A stretch of DNA of 64,000 bases from PALSA-188 sp963720075 (GTDB lineage: Bacteria; Acidobacteriota; Terriglobia; Terriglobales; Acidobacteriaceae): the NCBI GenBank assembly GCA_963720075.1, contig CAVREG010000019.1, positions 1,550,001 through 1,614,000 of the forward strand. Direction: 5' to 3'. The position numbers were made by a program, and so were the translations under genes. The notes below the pieces were generated by a model. That model made no database searches. It was not told where the DNA came from and worked only from the letters and a program-made list of their open reading frames with translations. This document shows positions 32,928-39,886 of this stretch, in pieces (the stretch's first letter is position 1; each line of letters starts with the position of its first letter).

Positions 32928-34061
32928 TTGCTCTATTGGCTGCTGTACCTGAAACTTTTTCATTATTTTCCGCCGTTTAGAATCTTCCGCTATTTGACCT
33001 TTCGTACCGCGTTCGCCAGTCTGACCGCGCTGTTCACCGGACTCATCGTCGGCCCACTGGTAATTAATCGGCTGCGCGAATTTCAGATCAGTCAATACAT
33101 CCGCGAAGAGGGGCCGAAAGCCCACCAGAAAAAAGCTGGGACGCCAACTATGGGCGGCCTTCTTATCGTGATCTCGATCGTGATTCCGACATTGCTGTGG
33201 GCAGATCTCAGCAACCGTTTTGTATGGATCGCGGTCTTTGCAACGTGCGCCTTCGGAGCAATCGGCTTCGCCGACGATTACACAAAAGTCGTTAATCGGC
33301 GAAATCTCGGCTTGACCGCAAAATCGAAGATGGGGTTTCAGATTCTAACCAGCATTCTGGTTGCAGTGGCTTTAATCGCGATGCAGAACGTGGGCATTTA
33401 CTCAACGCGTTTGCAGGTGCCATTCTTTAAACAGTTCCAACCCGACCTTGTGGTTGACAGCTTGCTGCACAATCCCGCTATGTGGCCGCTTGCATTTCTT
33501 CCTTTCGTAGGGTTCGTCGTCATAGTGCTCGTCGGTTCCAGCAACGCCGTGAACCTCACCGACGGTCTGGATGGCCTCGCAATCGGATGCACCGTGATTT
33601 CCGCGGGCGCCCTCGCCGTGCTTACTTACGTAAGCGGGCATGCTACGTTCTCCACTTATCTTGAATTGCAACGCATGCCTCAGGTTGGCGAACTCACGAT
33701 TTTTTGCGGGGCGATGGTGGGAGCTTCCATCGGGTTTCTCTGGTACAACGCTCATCCGGCCGAAGTATTCATGGGGGACGTAGGTTCTCTCGCTTTAGGA
33801 GGTGCAATCGGCACGGTCGCTGTCATGATTAAGCAGGAATTGCTTCTGCCTTTCATCGGCGGAGTTTTCGTGATTGAAGCCCTTTCCGTCATTCTTCAGG
33901 TCGGCTCATACAAGTTGCGCAAGAAACGCATCTTCAAGATGGCGCCAATCCATCATCATTTTGAATTGCTGGGCTGGTCCGAATCCAAAATAATCGTCCG
34001 CTTCTGGATCGCGTCGCTGGTATTTGCCTTGTTCGCCCTGACCACATTAAAACTAAGATAA
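32928..34061 (+). CDS. mraY: Phospho-MurNAc-pentapeptide transferase
   Basis: A 377-residue, ten-helix membrane enzyme that makes lipid I on undecaprenyl phosphate. Diagnostic motifs: QKKAGTPTMGGLLI (about 65-78), the aspartate pair in IGFADDYTKV, NAVNLTDGLDGLAIGC, and the HHHFELLGWSE loop near the C-terminus. It begins with TTG, preceded by GGAGG five bases upstream. It follows murF by 20 bases. Length is normal. Confidence 0.97.
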   Translation: MLYWLLYLKLFHYFPPFRIFRYLTFRTAFASLTALFTGLIVGPLVINRLREFQISQYIREEGPKAHQKKAGTPTMGGLLIVISIVIPTLLWADLSNRFVWIAVFATCAFGAIGFADDYTKVVNRRNLGLTAKSKMGFQILTSILVAVALIAMQNVGIYSTRLQVPFFKQFQPDLVVDSLLHNPAMWPLAFLPFVGFVVIVLVGSSNAVNLTDGLDGLAIGCTVISAGALAVLTYVSGHATFSTYLELQRMPQVGELTIFCGAMVGASIGFLWYNAHPAEVFMGDVGSLALGGAIGTVAVMIKQELLLPFIGGVFVIEALSVILQVGSYKLRKKRIFKMAPIHHHFELLGWSESKIIVRFWIASLVFALFALTTLKLR

Positions 34062-34077
34062 TCTTGGAAACAATCAC

Positions 34078-34110
34078 GTAGGGACAGCCAGCGCTTCCGG
34101 CTGTCCGGTC
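34078..34110. repeat. GGACAGCC...GGCTGTCC hairpin repeat between mraY and murD
   Basis: GGACAGCCAGCGCTTCCGGC followed by TGTCC folds into a GGACAGCC/GGCTGTCC stem. A related half (CCCTTCCGGCTGTCCGG) lies at about 5082-5098 near rpsJ. Confidence 0.6.
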
Positions 34111-34130
34111 GAGCAAACCTCGACAATTTT

Positions 34131-35480
34131 ATGGACGTCGCCAACAAAAATGTGCTCGTCGTCGGCCTGGGCAAATCAGGCATTGCGTCCGCCCTGTTCC
34201 TGAAATCCAGGGGAGCTCGCGTCACGGTTTCTGACTCGAAGCCGACAGAGCAGTTCGGCGATGAACTTTCTCTGTTACTTGATCACGGCATCTCCATCGA
34301 AACCGGCGGACACGGCGAGCGCACCTTTCGCGAACAAGATTTGATCGTCGTCAGCCCGGGCGTTCCCTTCGACGCGCCGCTTCTCCAACAGGCCCGCTCG
34401 ATGGGCGAGAACGTGATCGGCGAAATCGAACTCGCAGCCCAATTTTTTCCCGGACGAATGATCGCCATCACGGGTTCGAATGGCAAGACCACTACCACCA
34501 CGCTGACCGGAGAAATCCTTTCGGCGGGCGGGTTCCACACTCTAGTCGGCGGAAATATTGGCACTCCTGCGATCTCGTTGGTTGAAAAGGCGACGCCCGA
34601 GAGCGTAGCGGTTCTGGAAGTTTCCAGCTTTCAGCTTGAGACTATTCAAACCTATCGACCCCACATCGCTGTGATCTTGAATATCACGCCGGACCATCTG
34701 GACCGCCATCGCACGTTCGCCGCATACGCCGCCGCCAAGGCTCGCATCTTCGAGAATCAGCAGCCGGATGACTTTGGCGTGCTGAATGCCGATGATCTCG
34801 CGTGCGTTAATTTAGCGGGTTCCGTCAAGTCAAAGCTGTTCTGGTTCAGTCGAAAACAAGATGTTTCGCAGGGTGCCTTCGTTCGCGACGGGCGCATTTA
34901 CTTTCGAGGTCTGGATGATGAAAAAGAAATCATGCCGATCTCCGAAGTTTCGCTCAAGGGTTCGCATAACATCGAAAACGTTCTCGCCGCAGCATCGGCG
35001 GGCATGCTCATGGGCTACGATTCCGCCAAGATTCGCAAAGCGATTCGCGAATTCAAGGCCGTAGAGCACCGGCTGGAATATGTTGCCACAATTCGCGGCG
35101 TGGAATTTTATAACGACTCAAAGGCAACCAACGTTGATGCCACTATCAAGGCCATCGAATCTTTCCCGGCAAATATTCATTTAATTCTCGGCGGCAAAGA
35201 TAAAGGCAGCGACTATTCCGTTTTGAACGATTTGCTTCGCCAGAGAGTGAAAGCCGTTTACACGATTGGCGCAGCGGCCGAAAAGATCGAATCCCAAATT
35301 AAAGGCACGGTAGAAATCGTTCACGCCGAAACTCTGGACGCAGCCGTGAACCGCGCCGTAAGAGCGGCAAAGGCCGGCGACATCGTCCTCTTAGCCCCGG
35401 CCTGCGCAAGCTTCGACCAGTTCCAGAATTATGAGCACCGCGGCAAGACGTTCAAAGAAATTGTGAAGACGCTAGCTTAA
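34131..35480 (+). CDS. murD: UDP-MurNAc-L-Ala:D-Glu ligase
   Basis: A 449-residue Mur ligase that adds D-glutamate. The N-terminal UDP-binding fold (VLVVGLGKSGIASALFL), the P-loop ITGSNGKTTTTTLTGE (about 116-131), EVSSFQLETI and NITPDHLDRH in the central domain, and the C-terminal YNDSKATNVDATIKAI and LAPACASFDQFQNYEHRG are all present. Length is normal. It is the last dcw gene here; the usual followers ftsW, murG and murC are absent. Confidence 0.97.
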   Translation: MDVANKNVLVVGLGKSGIASALFLKSRGARVTVSDSKPTEQFGDELSLLLDHGISIETGGHGERTFREQDLIVVSPGVPFDAPLLQQARSMGENVIGEIELAAQFFPGRMIAITGSNGKTTTTTLTGEILSAGGFHTLVGGNIGTPAISLVEKATPESVAVLEVSSFQLETIQTYRPHIAVILNITPDHLDRHRTFAAYAAAKARIFENQQPDDFGVLNADDLACVNLAGSVKSKLFWFSRKQDVSQGAFVRDGRIYFRGLDDEKEIMPISEVSLKGSHNIENVLAAASAGMLMGYDSAKIRKAIREFKAVEHRLEYVATIRGVEFYNDSKATNVDATIKAIESFPANIHLILGGKDKGSDYSVLNDLLRQRVKAVYTIGAAAEKIESQIKGTVEIVHAETLDAAVNRAVRAAKAGDIVLLAPACASFDQFQNYEHRGKTFKEIVKTLA

Positions 35481-35753
35481 AATGGCGCGTCTCGATTTCT
35501 CTAGGCCAACACAATGACGCCGACCACGTCAAATGCAAACAACGGGTCGGGAAGTTCAATTCCGTCAGGATCGTTCTCAGTACGCTGATATTCCTTCGGC
35601 AAGAACCCGCTGCGGCGCAGGCTCGAAGGTCTTAGCAGTCGGCGGTGTCTCCGCCGCACTTTTCACCGCAGCCGCTACCTGGCCGCCTATAAGGTCTCAT
35701 CTAAGACCGGTTCCTCGGACGATCGGCTAGCCCGTCGGCGTGGCGGCTCCCAA
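35481..35753. other. Region after murD, no gene recognised
   Basis: About 270 bases with no convincing gene where ftsW would normally start. An ATG at 35514 opens only 24 codons. A GTCGGCGGTGTCTCCGCCGC hairpin lies at about 35639-35658. An open frame at 35533-35730 has no resemblance to division proteins. Confidence 0.4.
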
Positions 35754-35933
35754 ATGATCATCGCCACGTTTTCAGGTATTTCGGGGAATCTTGCGTTATT
35801 TGTGTGGCTTTTTGTCGTAGCTGCGAGTGTCTCGTCCTTTGCACTTTACAAAAAAGGCGACGTACGGGCGGTGCTTTCCCACGGGAAGACCATGCTGGTC
35901 CTTGAGGCAAAGGAGCGCAATTCCGAAAAATAA
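35754..35933 (+). CDS. Possible 59-residue single-TM protein
   Basis: ATG at 35754 opens a 59-codon frame: a polar start, one membrane helix (LALFVWLFVVAASVSSFALY, about residues 13-32), then a basic juxtamembrane segment (KKGDVRAVLSHGKTMLVLEA) and a charged end. The amphipathic, non-random pattern looks like a real small membrane protein. No Shine-Dalgarno sequence is clear and no family is recognised. Confidence 0.5.
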   Translation: MIIATFSGISGNLALFVWLFVVAASVSSFALYKKGDVRAVLSHGKTMLVLEAKERNSEK

Positions 35934-35948
35934 AAAGATATTAGAAAG

Positions 35949-35973
35949 GTTTCGAACCTCAACAGTTCGAAAC
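35949..35973. terminator. Perfect stem-loop, possible transcription terminator
   Basis: GTTTCGAAC and GTTCGAAAC are perfect inverted repeats with a seven-base loop, 16 bases after the small TM gene and just before the 3' end of the opposite-strand gene fragment. No T-run follows, so a Rho-independent terminator role is uncertain. Confidence 0.4.
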
Positions 35974-35993
35974 TGCTTGGTGACTGGGGATTT

Positions 35994-36146
35994 CTAGCAC
36001 CCGGGTATTTTGAATGATCCGATCCTGGTTCTGTAGCCTGTGTCACCCAACTTAAAATAGTCGCCAACGTACCAGAACGAACAGTCGTCGCTTGGATCAA
36101 TCGCCGTTGTCGAGTAGTCCTCCCAACGCAGGGTCTTCCGCTGAAT
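35994..36146 (-). pseudogene. C-terminal remnant of a secreted acidobacterial protein
   Basis: The minus strand encodes 50 residues bounded by stops: WEDYSTTAIDPSDDCSFWYV, then GDYFKLGDTGY and RTRIGSFKIPGC, then TAG. As I recall it, the pattern WxDY...DP.DDC.FWY...TRIGSF..PxC closes many large secreted proteins of Acidobacteria. A stop directly precedes the segment and no upstream domain follows the frame, so this is a decayed 3' fragment. It sits exactly between the truncated dcw cluster and the hydroxyproline locus, in opposite orientation to both. Confidence 0.6.
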
Positions 36147-36236
36147 TCAATACTGTCAATGCGCAAGTCATTCTTGCAGTTAGCAATGTGAAGGGCCGAG
36201 ATTGAGCAGTGTGTCCATTGAGGCTGGTAAATTGGA

Positions 36237-36265
36237 TTGACGGTTGGATATTGTATCCTTAAAAT
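36237..36265 (+). promoter_or_regulatory. lhpA promoter with embedded operator TGGATATTGTATCC
   Basis: TTGACG (36237-36242) and TAAAAT (36260-36265) are 17 bases apart, a good sigma-70 promoter. The spacer holds GGATA-TTG-TATCC (36246-36258), a perfect five-base inverted repeat. An identical 14-mer stands in the same position in another promoter at 47049-47077. A repressor bound here would block RNA polymerase; the nearby FadR-type GntR protein is the best candidate. Confidence 0.7.
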
Positions 36266-36329
36266 CAGCGAAGCGGTTTTTGAGCATACTTGCAGGACAG
36301 CGCCTCTTTTTAACCTAAAATTCTTGGAC

Positions 36330-37283
36330 ATGAAGGTCGGTAATCCGAAGAGGGTTCGAGCAATTGATTCGCACACTGGCGGTGAACCCACTCGGCTGGT
36401 GATCAGTGGTGGCCCGGAGCTTGGCGAAGGTCCAATTCCCGATCGTCTGGAGCAATTTCGTCGCAAACATGATGACTTCCGTTCCGCTGTCGTGAACGAG
36501 CCGCGTGGGTCCGATGTAATGGTTGGCGGGCTCTTATGCAAGCCGGTGGATCCTGATTGCGCGGCAGGTGTGATTTTTTTCAATAATGTTGGTTATTTGG
36601 GCATGTGCGGGCATGGGACTATTGGATTAGTCGCAACGCTTTCGTTCCTGGGGCGCATCGCGTGCGGCGAACACCGCATAGAGACTCCAGTGGGCACCGT
36701 AACTTCCATTCTGCATGAGAATGGTTCAGTCACGGTTCAAAATGTTCCGAGCTATCGCGCGGCCGCCGGAGTGCCGATCGAAGTACCGGCGGTGGGCAAG
36801 GTTCACGGCGATATCGCGTGGGGCGGAAACTGGTTTTTTCTGATTGAAGATCACAAGCAGGATTTATCGTTGAATAACATTGAGAGATTGACAGATTTCA
36901 CCTGGGCCGTACGCCGGGCGCTGGCTGCCAATGGAATAACCGGACAGGATGGACACGAAATTGACCATATCGAACTATTTGGTCCTTCCGTGGTTCCCGG
37001 AGTAGACAGCAAGAATTTCGTGTTATGCCCGGGCGGGGCCTATGACCGTTCCCCATGCGGTACTGGAACCAGCGCGAAGCTGGCATGTCTTTATGCCGAT
37101 GGAAAATTGCAAGAAGGCGATATTTGGCGGCAGGAAAGCATTGTCGGCAGTGTCTTCGAGGGAAGCGTTAACATTCGCAATGGGCAAGTTCATCCCAGTA
37201 TCAAAGGGATGGCGTTTGTAAATGGCGAATCGGACCTGATTCTGAATGAGAACGATCCGTTCTGCATGGGCATTCGAGAATGA
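36330..37283 (+). CDS. lhpA: 4-hydroxyproline 2-epimerase (proline racemase family)
   Basis: The first step of bacterial trans-4-hydroxy-L-proline catabolism converts it to the cis-4-hydroxy-D form. The 317-residue sequence has both catalytic cysteines: GYLGMCGHGTIGLV (first Cys) and DRSPCGTGTSAKL (second). Having Cys, not Thr, at the second place argues against the dehydratase branch. AIDSHTGGEPTRLV at the N-terminus is typical. I use the ATG at 36330; the frame is open further upstream but that part overlaps the promoter. The rest of the pathway follows, so the epimerase role fits. Confidence 0.9.
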   Translation: MKVGNPKRVRAIDSHTGGEPTRLVISGGPELGEGPIPDRLEQFRRKHDDFRSAVVNEPRGSDVMVGGLLCKPVDPDCAAGVIFFNNVGYLGMCGHGTIGLVATLSFLGRIACGEHRIETPVGTVTSILHENGSVTVQNVPSYRAAAGVPIEVPAVGKVHGDIAWGGNWFFLIEDHKQDLSLNNIERLTDFTWAVRRALAANGITGQDGHEIDHIELFGPSVVPGVDSKNFVLCPGGAYDRSPCGTGTSAKLACLYADGKLQEGDIWRQESIVGSVFEGSVNIRNGQVHPSIKGMAFVNGESDLILNENDPFCMGIRE

Positions 37284-37316
37284 GCGCAACTAGTCGTTTT
37301 CGCGAGGAACGCTTCC

Positions 37317-37562
37317 ATGACTGAGCAGGTCACCGTTAACGTGAACGGAACCCCTGTGGCAGTGGCCTATGGCACCACCGTCGCAGTGGCGGTTATGCTT
37401 CGGGAGGCCGCGTGCCGCAGGTCTGTATCTGGACAGCCGCGTGGACCCCTTTGCGCGATGGGCATTTGTTTTGAATGCCGGGTAGAGATTAACGGGATGC
37501 CACACTGCCGCGGCTGTCAAATCGTGTGCCAGTCCGGAATGAACATTCGCGCCGGTGAATAG
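37317..37562 (+). CDS. lhpF: D-hydroxyproline dehydrogenase, small [2Fe-2S] subunit
   Basis: An 81-residue ferredoxin-like protein. Cysteines are spaced as in plant-type [2Fe-2S] domains: GPLCAMGICFECRVEING and then HCRGCQIVCQSG. It matches the gamma subunit of the heterotrimeric D-Hyp dehydrogenase LhpBEF described in Pseudomonas. It starts with ATG 33 bases after lhpA and overlaps the next gene's GTG by 8 bases. It should pass electrons from the FAD subunits. Confidence 0.85.
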   Translation: MTEQVTVNVNGTPVAVAYGTTVAVAVMLREAACRRSVSGQPRGPLCAMGICFECRVEINGMPHCRGCQIVCQSGMNIRAGE

Positions 37563-38859
37563 CGTGATAAAGCAAACCTTTGATGTTCTCGTCGTGGGTG
37601 CCGGACCAGCTGGTATAGCGGCCGCAACTTGTTCCGCTGAGTCTGGATTGCATGTTGGCATGGTTGATGACAACCCTGGAATCGGAGGTCAAATCTGGCG
37701 AGGCCACACTGTCAACTCCGCTGTGGAAGCAACGCCTTGGTCTCAGAGGCTAGCAGCGGCGAATGTTGATGTAGCTTGTGGAACACGAGTCTTTGGCCAT
37801 CCCGAGACAGGCATTTTGCTGGCCGAGCGAGGTGACGACGTTTGCGAATTGAAATATCGGAAATTAATTTTGGCCACTGGTGCAAGAGAACGATTCTTGC
37901 CGTTTCCAGGATGGACACTGCCCAACGTCATGGGTGCGGGGGGTTTGCAAGCGTTGGTGAAGTCAGGACTTCCGATTGTAGGAAAACGAGTCGTTATTGC
38001 TGGCACTGGGCCTTTGTTAGTGGCCGTCGCCGCATATCTTCGCCATCATCAAGCGAAAGTTCTTATGGTTTGCGAGCAGCAATCGTGGCCGGCCCTGGCG
38101 CGATTTGGTATTGAGCTATTGCGTCAGCGGCAAAAGATTGGTCAGGCATTGTCGCTGCGACGCGCTCTCGCAGGTATTCCTTTCGAGCCGAATTGTTGGG
38201 CTACAGAAGCCCTCGGAAAAGATTCCTTGGAGCGAGTTGTGATACGGCGAGACAGTAAGACTGAGACGATTGCTTGCGATTATCTTGCGTGTGGATTCCA
38301 CTTGGTTCCTAACACAGAGATAGCCGAACTGCTGGCGTGTAAGATTCGAAATGATTATGTCCAAGTAGACGAATTCCAGCAAACTTCCCGGGCTGATGTT
38401 TTCTGCGCAGGAGAACCAACCGGCATTGGAGGTTTGGATTTGTCCATCACCGAGGGGCAAATCGCGGGTTACGCCGCCGCAGGAAATAAAAGTGAGGCGA
38501 GAAGGCTTTTCAAGACACGAGCCAAGATGCGCAGGTTTGCGGACGTGCTTGATAAGACCTTTGCGTTGCGCCCGGAATTGCGGAGTTTGCCATCGCAAGA
38601 AACAATTGTTTGCCGTTGCGAAGATGTTGGTTATTCCCGTCTCACACGGCATGCTTCCTGGCGCGCGGCAAAACTGGATACACGTTGTGGAATGGGCGCC
38701 TGTCAGGGACGCGTTTGTGGGCCCGCAACTAAGTTTCTGTACGGGTGGTTGCCAGATTCCGTGCGCCCGCCCATCTTTCCCACAAGCTTGCAGAACCTGG
38801 GCGCGTTGTCTTCGCAATCAGTAACGGAGAGTTGCGAAGTGACAGGAGGAATGGGATGA
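37555..38859 (+). CDS. lhpE: D-hydroxyproline dehydrogenase, FAD/NAD-type subunit with BFD [2Fe-2S] domain
   Basis: A 434-residue flavoprotein. The first dinucleotide fold is FDVLVVGAGPAGIAAATC (residues 8-25), the second VVIAGTGPLLVAVAAYL (about 145-161). The C-terminus has a bacterioferredoxin-associated-type [2Fe-2S] domain with VCRCEDVGY and CGMGACQGRVC. This is the architecture of the LhpE (alpha) subunit. GTG starts at 37555 and 37564 are both possible. Its stop overlaps the lhpC ATG (ATGA). The partner DAO-type subunit is not in this operon but at 47257. Confidence 0.85.
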   Translation: MNSVIKQTFDVLVVGAGPAGIAAATCSAESGLHVGMVDDNPGIGGQIWRGHTVNSAVEATPWSQRLAAANVDVACGTRVFGHPETGILLAERGDDVCELKYRKLILATGARERFLPFPGWTLPNVMGAGGLQALVKSGLPIVGKRVVIAGTGPLLVAVAAYLRHHQAKVLMVCEQQSWPALARFGIELLRQRQKIGQALSLRRALAGIPFEPNCWATEALGKDSLERVVIRRDSKTETIACDYLACGFHLVPNTEIAELLACKIRNDYVQVDEFQQTSRADVFCAGEPTGIGGLDLSITEGQIAGYAAAGNKSEARRLFKTRAKMRRFADVLDKTFALRPELRSLPSQETIVCRCEDVGYSRLTRHASWRAAKLDTRCGMGACQGRVCGPATKFLYGWLPDSVRPPIFPTSLQNLGALSSQSVTESCEVTGGMG

Positions 38860-39785
38860 ATTGGAAGGGTGTGATGCCGGCGATAACAACCTGTTTTGAT
38901 CAGGATCTCGCCGTTGATCATGGTTTCATGGCCGATCACTGCCGCTGGCTCCTGGAGAACGGTTGTACCGGCATTGTCACGCTGGGATCACTCGGAGAAG
39001 GCGCCACGCTTTCCTTCGAAGAAAAATTGCAGATTGTTAAGACTTGTGTCGCTGCTGTTCGGGAACGCGCTCCGGTCACGGCATCAATTTCCGGGCTTGC
39101 CACTGGCGAAGCAGTGGCCCTAGCAAAAGCGGCGGCCGATGCTGGCTGTGACGGGTTGATGGTTTTGCCGCCGTACGTATATCAAGGCGATTGGCGGGAA
39201 ATGAAGGCGCATGTCTCCGCGGTGATTGAAGCTACTCCACTCTCGTGCATGCTGTACAACAATCCGGTTGCCTACGGAACAGATTTCGTCCCCGAACAGA
39301 TACAGGAATTGGCGCAAGAGCACGAGAATCTGGAGGCAGTGAAGGAATCAAGTACGGATGCGAGGCGCGTCAGTGCCATTCGAGCCCTCCTAGGCGACCG
39401 GCTGGAGCTTTGTGTCGGCGTGGACGACGCGATCATCGAGGGAATCGGGGTGGGTGCCGTGGGATGGGTCGCGGGATTAGCTAACGCCCTACCTCGCGAA
39501 TCAGTCGAGCTTTTCAATTTCGCGATCACGGGCGAGCGCGAAAAAGCGTTTGAGTTATATCGCTGGTTTTTGCCACTACTTCGAATGGATACCGTTCCCA
39601 ATTTTGTCCAGCTTATTAAGCTGGTGCAGTCTGAAGTGGGGATGGGAAACGCCCGCGTCCGTGCTCCGCGCCTGGAATTGGCCGGCGAGGACTTGCACCG
39701 GATGAGGAACATCATCAAAGATGCCCTGCACAGTCGTCCTCGGGGACTGACCCGGCAATCGGTGCCCAACACAAAATTGGTGTGA
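38856..39785 (+). CDS. lhpC: 1-pyrroline-4-hydroxy-2-carboxylate deaminase (DHDPS family)
   Basis: A 309-residue TIM-barrel protein of the dihydrodipicolinate synthase/N-acetylneuraminate lyase family. It has the substrate-binding GSLGEGATLSFEEK (about 46-59), the tyrosine in CMLYNNPVAYG and the Schiff-base lysine in LEAVKESSTD. In Hyp catabolism the LhpC member deaminates and dehydrates pyrroline-4-hydroxy-2-carboxylate to 2-oxoglutarate semialdehyde. ATG at 38856 overlaps the lhpE stop and follows AGGAGG. A sugar-acid aldolase is the alternative, but operon context supports LhpC. Confidence 0.88.
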   Translation: MNWKGVMPAITTCFDQDLAVDHGFMADHCRWLLENGCTGIVTLGSLGEGATLSFEEKLQIVKTCVAAVRERAPVTASISGLATGEAVALAKAAADAGCDGLMVLPPYVYQGDWREMKAHVSAVIEATPLSCMLYNNPVAYGTDFVPEQIQELAQEHENLEAVKESSTDARRVSAIRALLGDRLELCVGVDDAIIEGIGVGAVGWVAGLANALPRESVELFNFAITGEREKAFELYRWFLPLLRMDTVPNFVQLIKLVQSEVGMGNARVRAPRLELAGEDLHRMRNIIKDALHSRPRGLTRQSVPNTKLV

Positions 39786-39886
39786 GAGAAAGGCAAGTAA
39801 CTCCGCGATCTTTCTCGATTGGAGCTATGACCCGCACTCTATGAAGTTCTTGACGACCCCGAATCCCTGCGTCGAATGAGTGCTAA

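Noticed and set aside
35846..36583. 245-codon open frame on the minus strand opposite lhpA
   Set aside because: It is antisense to lhpA over its N-terminal part and covers the lhpA promoter. Composition is Ser/Arg/Pro-rich as in shadow frames. The only meaningful piece in the area is a 50-codon remnant in a different frame (35994-36146).
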